Assembly (NCBI GenBank): GCA_030673205.1
Contig: DAOVJP010000065.1
Span: 1 to 7,272, forward strand
Length of the DNA: 7,272 nt
Reading direction: 5' to 3'
DNA from: Thermoplasmata archaeon
Lineage (GTDB): Archaea; Thermoplasmatota; Thermoplasmata; JAGHBH01
Position numbers and translations under genes: made by a program. This document shows positions 1 to 6,914 of this stretch, piece after piece. The notes below the pieces were generated by a model. It was not told the DNA's origin. It saw only the letters and a program-made list of their open reading frames with translations, and made no database searches. The number at the start of each line of letters is the position of its first letter. Within the stretch, counting starts at the first letter, position 1.

Positions 1-1203
1 ACCTGTCCAAATTAACACACCCACTATATGAGGGGTGATGGAGAAGCCGTTCTCCACGGCGCTCCTCACCATCTCTTTGCTGAACACCATATTTATACTG
101 GAAGTGATAGATACGGAGGAGCCCACAGGGGTTTTGGAAACGATCTTAGGCGGTATGGTTGCAGGGTCTGGTTCTGTGGTGAAACTCCAAGTGTAATTAT
201 CCATTGGCGCTCCTTCCGCTATCCCATTTCCATTCCCATCCAAGAAATACCCCAGACCATCTTTTACAACATCCGCATCCAGGGTGATAGCGTACCCTGT
301 GTTATAGGGAAAGGCGCTAGCAGGGGCGAATATAAGCGTGTTGGAAGACCAGGAGAACGCACCTGCCACGGAGGGGGCGATAGAGAACCCCGTCTCGGCA
401 GATGTCTGATCCATGACATTGGAGAACGTTACCCTGATATCCGTCCCCACGCTCACGGATGTCCCTGTGGGGGTGGCGCTTGTCACCTTTGGCGGTGGCG
501 GCGGGGGCTCAGTGGTGAAACTCCATTCATAGTCATCGGCAGGCGAACCCTCTGCCGTATCGTCCCCGTCCCCGTCCAAGAAAAGACCGTCCTGGTCCTT
601 CACTGTGTTGGCGTCCAGGACGATGGTATACTGGGAGGAATAATCCAGGTCGCTGGTTGAATCGAAGATCACATCTGTGTTTCCCGTCCAAGAGAAGCTG
701 CCCACCACGTTGGGAGAGATGGAAAAGCCTGCCTCCACCGAGGCCTTGTTCATCTCCTTGGAGAATGTGAAGGAAATGCCCGTCCCTATGGGCTCCGAGC
801 CTCCTGTCGGAGCCGCCCCGGTCACCTTTGGCGGGAGGGGTTCGACTTCTGTGGTGAAGCTCCAAGTGTGATCATCTACTTGAGAGCCTTCGGCAACGCC
901 ATTTCCGTTCCCGTCCAAGAGGTTCCCCGCTACATCCTTCGCAACGCTGGCGTTGATGGTCACAGTATAAACAGTATCCCAAGCGAGGTTGGAATCGGGG
1001 GTGAACTGCATATGGAAGCCAGGCTTCATCTCCCCGCCGACATCCACCATCATCGTATACCAAGCAAAAGAACCGGAAGCATAGGGGGTTATGTTGAATG
1101 CAGCCTCCGTAGCACTCTCGTCCATGCTCTCGTTGAAGACCACGGTCAAAACACCATCCGTGGGAACACCAGTCCCCGTAGGAGTGCTCATGTATACGGC
1201 GGG
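1..1203 (-). repeat. Tandem array of four Big_5 (SbsA-like) Ig domains, the last one cut by the window edge
   Basis: Four copies lie in phase in the minus-strand gene: 838-1203, 505-837, 163-504 and 1-162 (partial). Each complete copy has an opening P-x-G segment, a strand ending VxFSxxMD or FSKEM, a GFSIxP strand, a Tyr-Thr-Ile/Val-x-Leu-Asp/Asn strand, an acidic loop of the type LDGNGNGxAEG, and a closing WSFTTE. The period measured from the GTGGTGAA marker on the plus strand (851, 512, 176) is 339 and 336 bases, about 112-113 residues. The segment joining copies two and three is a run of prolines (PPPPPP near residues 1572-1577). The fourth copy ends at residue 1740, so the array may continue. 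Confidence 0.88.
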
Positions 1204-4200
1204 GGGGATGCTGATGGCGCTCGTGTTGTATGATACCACGGATATGGTGGCCGATCCGCCGCCGTATCCCACGACGCTTATACTGGATGATATGTTGAAT
1301 ATTGCAAACGCTTCACCTTCCGCCAATGAGGGGGTGAAGGTCATCGTGGCTTCTCCGGTGACATCGCTCGTGGCCTTCTCGGCCGCTAGACTGCCATGGT
1401 CGGCGGTGAAGAGGACCTCCACGCCGCTCATCGCCGCCCCCGTCTCATCGACCACTTTGGCGGTGAGGGAAACAGTGGAAGCCCCTGTCTGCTCCTGGAC
1501 CCACGGGGTCGCTTCCAGGGTGACATAGGCCTGCACAGGCATGTTGAATATCTCGGTAGCGGCGAATATGTTGGCGTATCCTGTGGCATCAGGTTCCAGG
1601 TAGAGCGGTTGTCTCACCACGTTGGAGAGTGAATTTCCCCAGGTGTTCTCGGTGTTTCCTGTGACGGTGAACGTGGTTGTGCCACTGACATCGGTTGCTC
1701 CGGCAACGTCCACGCTGAAAAATGGTCCAGCTCCATATGCGTATACGGAACCCGATACATCAATGCCTGTTATGGGGTTGTTGTCCTGATCGTACACGGT
1801 GACCGTGCCCGTAGATGTGTTCCCTGGGGCGAAGTCCCGGAGTATCCCATCGTCCAGTTCGCATTTCACCGAGGCCATTTTGTCGGTGCGTTCCATCACG
1901 AAGTCGGTCTTGAAGGCCGTAGCTCCTTCCAACGTCCAATAGAAGTTGCCATAATCAGGCATGACATAGAATCCGGCCTTGGCCATGGGGGCCACTATTA
2001 TACTGGGTATGGAATCGGAGAGCACGATGCTGTCCGAGGTTATGTTGAAGGACGCCGTTCCACCGGTGACATTCACGGCCTTCATGTTATCCCGATCCAC
2101 GAAGGTCCAGTAATCATCCTCGAGTGACTGCCACGAATCGTAGAAGCCATCATTGATCTCGCTTATATTCTCATCGTTGTGGAGATCGGAAAGGAAATAT
2201 CCACCAGTGCTTATGGACCCGTTATCCAAGTCGGTGAATATCTGTGCACCCGTCCAGTCCCAGAGACTGCTGTAGATATGATCCGGCGCGTTCTCCAGGG
2301 CTGCGGTTGGGCCCTGCGACGGCTCTCCGATGACGAGCGATACCGGCACGGTGCCTGCGGGCGGGTTGCCATCCAGGTCGTACAGCTCTATGGTGAAGTT
2401 CAATCCATCTCCGCTGTCCGGGTCCATCATGGGCACCTGGTTTATGGTGACCACTCCGCCGTACACCGGGTCGGTGGGGACAGTGGTCCCGTTGTAGAGG
2501 ATGGTTATCCCACCACCCACCCCGTTGGGGGCTGTCATGTTCTCGATCCATATCTGGGTGGCGTTGGTGTCTATGCCCCCCATGAACTGTATGGTGAAAT
2601 TTCCATGTCCCGTAGCGTTTGTGATCACGGAAGATGGTTGTGCGAAGAGCACATCCGGGTTGCTGTATGATATGTCGAGGGTCTCACTGGCTATGCCTGT
2701 TCCTATTTCGTTGGTGGCTCGGACCATTATTTTCGTGGTGTTTGTGGCGACATTGCAGGCATAGGCCGTGGCCCCCTCTATCTCCACGAAATGCCACTGG
2801 CTGACCGCAGCGTTCTTCACAATTATGAATTGGGTGACGGTGTTTATCCTGTTGGCAGGGTAAGTGACCGTTTTCCGCACAGAGAGGGAGAGTCTCACCT
2901 GGAGGTGCTGGTTGATGGGCAGAGTGGGGGGTGCGGTGTATACCATGGTGCCCTCTCCATTGGCGTCCATGGTCACGTTGCTTTGGTCTACGCTACCATA
3001 TCCCAGTACTCCCTCGTCTAGTTCCACAACAGCCCCTTCGACGGGGTTTCCGTTCTGGTCTACCACTCTCAGGTTGACATTTGTGCTCTCACCAGCACCG
3101 AGGAAGATGCTATCTGGAATGGTGGTGAGATAGAGCGTGGGAGGCATCCCCGTCGCTACGTGGATAACCTTGGAGGCTGTAAAAGAGGCAGCCCCGTGGT
3201 CTGCCTGAGCTTGTACGGTCACATATCCATGGCTGTCGCCCGTGGCGGTGAACTGGAATATGCCATTGACATCAGTGGTCCCTGTAGCGGGAGAGAATGT
3301 TATTCCCGTGGCCGAAAGGATGATGTCAGCACCGGAGACCGGGACACCGTCTCCATCGATCACCACGACCCAGCCGTCCGATGCTGTCCCATGGGGGATC
3401 TTCTCCGAGAGGTTCAAAAGGGCAGTGAGGTTTTCTCCCACACTTGTCTCTTCTTGCCTGGTAAGGGCTCCAATGGAGTATACGTTCAGCAGTTCTCCAC
3501 AATGGGGCAACCAACCGTTCCAGGTTGTGCTCACGGCATAGTTGTGCACCCTATAGTAGAGCACGTTCACCGGTATGGCCTTGGAAATAATTCCTTGTCC
3601 CCATTTGGTGTATGTTATCTGCTCATCGCGGTCGAAACTCTCTTCGGCCATCTGCTGGATGTCATAGAATTGATTGGCCAACGCCTGTGTCTCCGCATCT
3701 GCCAGCGTGGACACTCCTCCGATGTTGTTGTACCAGGGGTTGGGATGCTCTTCTGACCAGAAGCTGAAATAGTTCTGGCTAGATTCATGACCGAAGATGC
3801 CAAACACGTTGTCCACGGGGTCGGAGGAGAGGCTCCAGCCGATAATGTGCATATCGTAGTCGAAGGCGTTCCACTTCGCCACCAAACTGTCGAAATCCAT
3901 GGGCTTGGCCACCACATCCGCGCCTATGTTGCGGAGGTTCTTTGCAATGAGCTCTCCGGCCTTTGTCCTTATTGGGTCATAGTCGGCGGGAGGAGTGAGA
4001 ATGACCAGGGGCGGCACTGGACGGCCGTCCGGCATCACAAGGCTTGTGTCAATGCCCGTATACCCCGCGTCTTGCAACACCTGTCTTGCTGCGTCGAGGT
4101 CAAAAGGATAACGAATAACGCTATTGTTGTACCAGCCATTCCAATACGGAGGCTCACACGAATCTCCCTCCAACCCAAGCCCTCCCATATACTTCTCAAC

Positions 4201-5220
4201 GAGGGCTGTTTTGTTTATGCAATGGCTCACTGCTTTTCGAAATGGAAGCTGGTTCATTGGCTCCCTCTTCTGGTTGAATGTCAGATAAAAATAGCCGTTG
4301 TCACTTATGGAATGCACGCTTGTGTTGGGATTGCTTTGGAGCTCTGAAACATAGCCGGGAGTAAGAGACCGTGGAATGTGATCTATCATCCCGCTTTTCA
4401 TACCCAATACCGCATTATCCAGAGAAGGATAGAGTTTGAAGTGTATCCGGTTCACCTCGGACGGGTATAGCTTGTGTCCAGAGGGGGTTGTGAAGCTCTT
4501 CCCCCAATGATCCTCAAACACTCTCAGATCCCTGAATGCGTCGTTCTCACCTCCTGCATAGTAGAAAGGCCCGGTGGCGATGGTAGCATCGGGATCGGTC
4601 CCCCAGAGCGTGTCTACGGTATTCCCTGCGGTTAGATGATCTTGCCATATGTGCTGGGGGATGATGGGAACACCGAGTGTTCTGTGGAAGAACTGATTAT
4701 ATGAATTTGCCATTACAAAAGTGATATTGTATTCATCCACCTTTATGACTCCCACGGCGACCTCTGCCTCAGAAGCATAGCCATCGCCATCCACGTCGAA
4801 GGCGTCTTCTATGTTAGAGGAATAAGTGGTACCCTCCCTGAGGGCTTTGAAGGTGAATACCACATCATCCGCCGTCATCTCCACGCCATCGTGGAACAAC
4901 ACGCCCTGCCTCAGAGTCACATTGACGGTGAGTATGGCTTCCTCAAAGGTCCAAGACTCGGCAAGCTGTGGGAAGATGTTGCCCGCAGGGTCCGATCCCG
5001 ACAGGCCCTCGAAGCACCATTTACCTATCACATAGTCCTTCTGCATAGAATTGGAGGCAAGGTCGAAAATGTTGAAGTTCGGTATGTCCTCCAAGATGCC
5101 AATGCATAATGTGCCTGGTTCGTTCGTCTCGGCCTGGGAACTGACCACAACGGAGAAGAACACCGGCATTTGCAGCAACAGAACAGTAACTAATATGGCA
5201 TATACAATTCGCATTTTCAT
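1..5220 (-). CDS. Secreted family 5 (oligopeptide-type) ABC transporter substrate-binding protein with a long Ig-like domain stalk; C-terminus beyond the window
   Basis: The frame is open for 1740 codons from ATG at 5220 to base 1 with no stop. The start is chosen because GGAGG (5228-5232) lies 7 bases upstream; a second ATG at 5214 fits less well. Residues 1-30 form a signal peptide (Lys2, Arg4, hydrophobic core 5-26, likely cut after Ser-Gln-Ala30) with no lipobox cysteine. Residues about 35-605 are an SBP_bac_5 domain: LAESW near 87-91, RQGVLFHDG at 104-112 followed by TADDVVFTF, TGPFYY at 216-221, PFRKAVSHCINKTAL at 326-340, and DYDMHIIGWSLSSDP at 454-468. This family binds peptides or other small solutes outside the cell and delivers them to an ABC permease. 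Ig-like segments follow: about 610-690, 695-800, 825-910, 920-970, 1115-1195 and 1232-1336, several with the Big_1-type D-x-x-G-x-P-V-x-G pattern, then Big_5 repeats from 1340 on. N-x-S/T sequons are frequent, suggesting surface glycosylation. Usual family members are about 500-600 residues, so this one is at least three times longer. A C-terminal membrane or wall anchor is expected but not visible. The solute is unknown. Confidence 0.95.
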   Translation of the reverse strand, partial: MKMRIVYAILVTVLLLQMPVFFSVVVSSQAETNEPGTLCIGILEDIPNFNIFDLASNSMQKDYVIGKWCFEGLSGSDPAGNIFPQLAESWTFEEAILTVNVTLRQGVLFHDGVEMTADDVVFTFKALREGTTYSSNIEDAFDVDGDGYASEAEVAVGVIKVDEYNITFVMANSYNQFFHRTLGVPIIPQHIWQDHLTAGNTVDTLWGTDPDATIATGPFYYAGGENDAFRDLRVFEDHWGKSFTTPSGHKLYPSEVNRIHFKLYPSLDNAVLGMKSGMIDHIPRSLTPGYVSELQSNPNTSVHSISDNGYFYLTFNQKREPMNQLPFRKAVSHCINKTALVEKYMGGLGLEGDSCEPPYWNGWYNNSVIRYPFDLDAARQVLQDAGYTGIDTSLVMPDGRPVPPLVILTPPADYDPIRTKAGELIAKNLRNIGADVVAKPMDFDSLVAKWNAFDYDMHIIGWSLSSDPVDNVFGIFGHESSQNYFSFWSEEHPNPWYNNIGGVSTLADAETQALANQFYDIQQMAEESFDRDEQITYTKWGQGIISKAIPVNVLYYRVHNYAVSTTWNGWLPHCGELLNVYSIGALTRQEETSVGENLTALLNLSEKIPHGTASDGWVVVIDGDGVPVSGADIILSATGITFSPATGTTDVNGIFQFTATGDSHGYVTVQAQADHGAASFTASKVIHVATGMPPTLYLTTIPDSIFLGAGESTNVNLRVVDQNGNPVEGAVVELDEGVLGYGSVDQSNVTMDANGEGTMVYTAPPTLPINQHLQVRLSLSVRKTVTYPANRINTVTQFIIVKNAAVSQWHFVEIEGATAYACNVATNTTKIMVRATNEIGTGIASETLDISYSNPDVLFAQPSSVITNATGHGNFTIQFMGGIDTNATQIWIENMTAPNGVGGGITILYNGTTVPTDPVYGGVVTINQVPMMDPDSGDGLNFTIELYDLDGNPPAGTVPVSLVIGEPSQGPTAALENAPDHIYSSLWDWTGAQIFTDLDNGSISTGGYFLSDLHNDENISEINDGFYDSWQSLEDDYWTFVDRDNMKAVNVTGGTASFNITSDSIVLSDSIPSIIVAPMAKAGFYVMPDYGNFYWTLEGATAFKTDFVMERTDKMASVKCELDDGILRDFAPGNTSTGTVTVYDQDNNPITGIDVSGSVYAYGAGPFFSVDVAGATDVSGTTTFTVTGNTENTWGNSLSNVVRQPLYLEPDATGYANIFAATEIFNMPVQAYVTLEATPWVQEQTGASTVSLTAKVVDETGAAMSGVEVLFTADHGSLAAEKATSDVTGEATMTFTPSLAEGEAFAIFNISSSISVVGYGGGSATISVVSYNTSAISIPPAVYMSTPTGTGVPTDGVLTVVFNESMDESATEAAFNITPYASGSFAWYTMMVDVGGEMKPGFHMQFTPDSNLAWDTVYTVTINASVAKDVAGNLLDGNGNGVAEGSQVDDHTWSFTTEVEPLPPKVTGAAPTGGSEPIGTGISFTFSKEMNKASVEAGFSISPNVVGSFSWTGNTDVIFDSTSDLDYSSQYTIVLDANTVKDQDGLFLDGDGDDTAEGSPADDYEWSFTTEPPPPPPKVTSATPTGTSVSVGTDIRVTFSNVMDQTSAETGFSIAPSVAGAFSWSSNTLIFAPASAFPYNTGYAITLDADVVKDGLGYFLDGNGNGIAEGAPMDNYTWSFTTEPDPATIPPKIVSKTPVGSSVSITSSINMVFSKEMVRSAVENGFSITPHIVGVLIWTG
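1213..1527 (-). other. Big_1 (invasin-type) Ig-like domain
   Basis: Residues about 1232-1336 show the clearest Big_1 pattern in the protein: an alternating strand (VSLTAKVVDETG), then AAMSGVEVLFTADHGSL, a Thr/Asp-Val-Thr-Gly-Glu-Ala turn and a closing strand (ATMTFTPSLAEG). In invasins and intimins such domains form rigid extracellular rods. Here they would lift the binding domain away from the membrane. Related but more divergent copies occur at residues about 610-690 and 695-800. Confidence 0.7.
3421..5118 (-). other. Solute-binding domain (SBP_bac_5) within the large surface protein
   Basis: Residues about 35-600 of the minus-strand protein carry the full order of family 5 landmarks, from the N-terminal strand (TLCIGILEDIPNFN) to the closing lobe near YYRVHNYAVSTTWNGW. 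Length and motif order match a complete domain, so the Ig additions come after an intact binding module and do not interrupt it. The one clear departure is an acidic loop at residues 142-153, listed separately. The boundaries are estimated by eye from motif positions. Confidence 0.88.
4762..4797 (-). other. EF-hand-like calcium-binding loop inside the solute-binding domain
   Basis: Residues 142-153 read DVDGDGYASEAE. This fits the 12-residue EF-hand loop pattern: Asp at 1, 3 and 5, Gly at 6, a hydrophobic residue at 7 (Tyr), Ser at 9 and Glu at 12. It sits after the TADDVVFTF helix, in a stretch where family members often have a variable loop. Calcium binding is inferred from the pattern alone; flanking helices cannot be confirmed by eye. 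Confidence 0.6.
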
Positions 5221-5227
5221 CTTTTTT

Positions 5228-5233
5228 CCTCCG
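5228..5233 (-). promoter_or_regulatory. Ribosome binding site for the large surface protein
   Basis: On the minus strand CGGAGG is followed by seven bases (mostly A) and then ATG at 5220. The spacing to the second ATG at 5214 would be 13 bases, so this site favours the first ATG. Confidence 0.75.
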
Positions 5234-5254
5234 TTTCTCCATCTGCATAGTTCC

Positions 5255-5264
5255 AAAAGTATTT
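5255..5264 (-). promoter_or_regulatory. Possible TATA-like element for the large surface protein
   Basis: Minus-strand AAATACTTTT lies about 35-45 bases before the ATG. An archaeal start site about 25 bases downstream would leave a leader of roughly 14 bases that just includes the ribosome binding site. The match to a TATA consensus is weak. Confidence 0.3.
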
Positions 5265-5331
5265 CTCACTTATGGAAGATGTTAAGGCGTCGCCCCCCCC
5301 TAACCCACAAGCGCACAGCGACATGAAAACC

Positions 5332-5339
5332 CTTAATTA
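5332..5339 (+). promoter_or_regulatory. Possible archaeal TATA box for the ammonia-lyase gene
   Basis: CTTAATTA is preceded by a purine-rich GAAAACC that could serve as a BRE. A start about 25 bases downstream (near 5360) would give a leader of about 28 bases that includes the ribosome binding site. AATATACC at 5359-5366 is an alternative, but it would make the message essentially leaderless and would waste the strong ribosome binding site. Confidence 0.4.
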
Positions 5340-5374
5340 CGCCAAAGCAATCCCGGCCAATATACCACTGTATC

Positions 5375-5380
5375 AGGAGG
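5375..5380 (+). promoter_or_regulatory. Ribosome binding site deciding the ammonia-lyase start
   Basis: AGGAGG is followed by seven bases and then ATG at 5388. A second ATG at 5384, in another frame, is only three bases from this site and opens a frame without family features, so 5388 is the start. Confidence 0.88.
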
Positions 5381-5387
5381 AATATGA

Positions 5388-6914
5388 ATGACCGTGACCT
5401 TAGATGGAAAGAGTTTGACCATAGAGAAGATAGTTGCCGTTGCCAGGGAGAACGAGCCAGTGAACATAGCCCCGGAGGCGATAAGCGCAATAGAGAAGTG
5501 CCGAAGTTTCATAGAGGACATGGTGGACAAAGAGGTTCCTATCTATGGGGTGACCACCGGCATAGGGGAGTTCGCCAGGATACAGATATCCAAGGAGCAG
5601 GGGGAGGAGCTGCAGAAGCGTATCGTGTACAGCCACGCCGCCGCCTGGGGCGACCACCAGCCCGTAGAGGTCGTGCGGGGGGGCATGCTCATCCGGGCCA
5701 ACGTGCTGTGCAAGGGCCATTCCGGCGTCCGCCCGCTCATCCCCCAGACCCTCGTCGAGATGCTCAACAAGGGCGTTACTCCGGTGGTCTACGAGAAGGG
5801 TTCCGTGGGCACGTCCGGCGATCTAGCCCCCTTGTCCCATGTGGCCGAGGTCGTCATGGGCGAGGGACAGGCATACTACAAGGGCGATGTCATGCCCGGA
5901 AAGGAGGCGATGGAGAAGGCGGGCATAGCCCCTGTACATCTCAGCTTCAAGGAGGGACTGGGGCTCATAAACGGGCCGCAGATGATGACCTCCGGCGCCG
6001 CACTGCTCATATATGACTCGGAACGTCTCATGAAGACGGCCATTTTGACGTCGGCCATGACGCTGGACGCGCTCAAGAGCGTGGACAAGGCCTTCGATCA
6101 CCGCCTTCACGAGCTGCGCGGGTACCCCGGGCAGACATTGGTGGCGGAGAACCTTCGCAACCTTTTCCAGGGGTCGGAGATAATGGCCAACAAGTCCGGG
6201 AAGGTGCAGGATGGTTACAGCCTCCGATGCACGCCCCAGGTGTTCGGCCCCACACTGGATATCCTGGTGTTCGTTCGCAGGCAGATATCTATAGAGATCA
6301 ACGCTGGCTCCGACAATCCCTTGTTCTTCCCCGACGACGATATGTACCTGGCAGGGGGGAATTTCCACGGCCAGGGAGTGGGTCTTGCCATGGACTATCT
6401 GGCCATAGCCATGTCCGAGGTGGGCAACCTCTCCGAGAGACATACGAACAGGCTTCTCAACCCGACGCTTTCCGGATTGCCGGACTTCCTGGTGGAAGGA
6501 AAAGGGCTCAACTCCGGCCTCATGGTGGCCCAGTACACCGCCGCCGCACTGGTCTCAGAGAACAAGGTGCTCTCCCACCCCGCCTCCGTGGACTCCATAT
6601 CCGTCTCTGCGGACCAGGAGGACCATGTGAGCATGGGCCCCATAGCCGTGAGGAAGATGGGGGAGATACTCCGCAATCTCCATGCAATCGTGGGTATTGA
6701 GATGATGGCCGCCGCCCAGGCCTTCGAGTTCAGAAAGCCGGATGTGCCGGGGAAGGGAACGAGTGCGGCCTATGCGGAAGTAAGGAAGCGCGTACCGGCC
6801 CTGGTGGACGACCGCCCCCTATATCCCGATATAGACGCGATGAACAAACTGCTGTGGAGCGGAGAGGCGCTGGACGCGGCGGAGAAGGCTGTGGGAAAGA
6901 TAGAGCTGCTTTAG
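5388..6914 (+). CDS. hutH: Histidine ammonia-lyase (MIO-type aromatic amino acid lyase) with a Thr-Ser-Gly cofactor triad
   Basis: This 508-residue protein is the usual length for histidine ammonia-lyase, which removes ammonia from L-histidine in the cytoplasm to give trans-urocanate, the first step of histidine breakdown. Visible active-site features are: Tyr53 in YGVTTGIG (commonly YGxNTGFG); Ser82-His83 in VYSHAAAWG, the Ser-His pair that marks histidine over phenylalanine or tyrosine selectivity; GSVGTSGDLAPLSH at 138-151, where residues 142-144 would cyclise to the MIO electrophile; Asn195 in LINGPQ; Gln274, Tyr277 and Arg280 in VQDGYSLRC; Phe326 in GGNFHGQ; and Glu411 in SADQEDHVS (often SANQEDHVS). 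Tyr53, His83, Ser143 and Asn195 match Pseudomonas putida numbering as I recall it. The oddity is Thr142 where Ala is usual. No urocanase, imidazolonepropionase or transporter gene adjoins it here, so the pathway is not proven by context. Another aromatic substrate, or aminomutase activity, is possible but less likely given Ser-His. Confidence 0.95.
   Translation: MTVTLDGKSLTIEKIVAVARENEPVNIAPEAISAIEKCRSFIEDMVDKEVPIYGVTTGIGEFARIQISKEQGEELQKRIVYSHAAAWGDHQPVEVVRGGMLIRANVLCKGHSGVRPLIPQTLVEMLNKGVTPVVYEKGSVGTSGDLAPLSHVAEVVMGEGQAYYKGDVMPGKEAMEKAGIAPVHLSFKEGLGLINGPQMMTSGAALLIYDSERLMKTAILTSAMTLDALKSVDKAFDHRLHELRGYPGQTLVAENLRNLFQGSEIMANKSGKVQDGYSLRCTPQVFGPTLDILVFVRRQISIEINAGSDNPLFFPDDDMYLAGGNFHGQGVGLAMDYLAIAMSEVGNLSERHTNRLLNPTLSGLPDFLVEGKGLNSGLMVAQYTAAALVSENKVLSHPASVDSISVSADQEDHVSMGPIAVRKMGEILRNLHAIVGIEMMAAAQAFEFRKPDVPGKGTSAAYAEVRKRVPALVDDRPLYPDIDAMNKLLWSGEALDAAEKAVGKIELL
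5801..5842 (+). other. MIO cofactor site of the ammonia-lyase (TSG variant)
   Basis: The segment encodes residues 138-151, GSVGTSGDLAPLSH. In this superfamily three consecutive residues, normally Ala-Ser-Gly, cyclise without any other enzyme to 4-methylideneimidazole-5-one. Ser143 and Gly144 are kept and only the first residue is changed, to Thr. The chemistry uses the Ser side chain and the Gly amide, so cyclisation remains plausible. I recall TSG triads in a minority of lyases but cannot check this here. Confidence 0.85.

Larger units (their letters stand above)
5221..5387. other. Divergent intergenic region between the surface protein and the ammonia-lyase
   Basis: This 167-base spacer carries both 5' ends. 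It contains an eight-C run (5293-5300), a TATA-like CTTAATTA on the plus strand, AAATACTTTT on the minus strand, and a ribosome binding site near each edge. I saw no convincing operator palindrome and no RNA gene. Confidence 0.7.

Noticed and set aside
28..660. Plus-strand open frame of 210 codons
   Set aside because: It lies antisense to the Big_5 repeats, has repeat-derived low-complexity composition and no family motif. The minus-strand frame explains the DNA.
1..1203. CRISPR-like or mobile repeats at the left end
   Set aside because: The repeats are in phase with a protein frame, about 336-339 bases apart and diverged in sequence. They encode tandem Ig domains.
3160..3756. Plus-strand open frame of 198 codons
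   Set aside because: It is antisense to the end of the solute-binding domain and the first Ig segment and shows no recognisable motif.
3787..4347. Plus-strand open frame of 186 codons
   Set aside because: It is antisense to the conserved core of the solute-binding domain, whose motifs are unambiguous.
5021..5269. Minus-strand ATG at 5269 as the start of a small protein
   Set aside because: It is out of frame with the signal peptide and binding domain and reads a shadow product with scattered Cys and His.
5384..6016. ATG at 5384 as an alternative start of a plus-strand gene
   Set aside because: It is in a different frame from the ammonia-lyase, only three bases from the ribosome binding site, and gives an Arg/Gly-rich shadow product.
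5823..6443. Minus-strand open frame of 206 codons
   Set aside because: It is antisense to the catalytic core of the ammonia-lyase and has no start signal or motif.
5388..6914. Phenylalanine or tyrosine ammonia-lyase as the name of the plus-strand enzyme
   Set aside because: The selectivity pair is Ser82-His83, as in HALs, not the Phe-Leu or His-Leu type of PAL and TAL, and the length and SADQEDHVS region fit HAL better.
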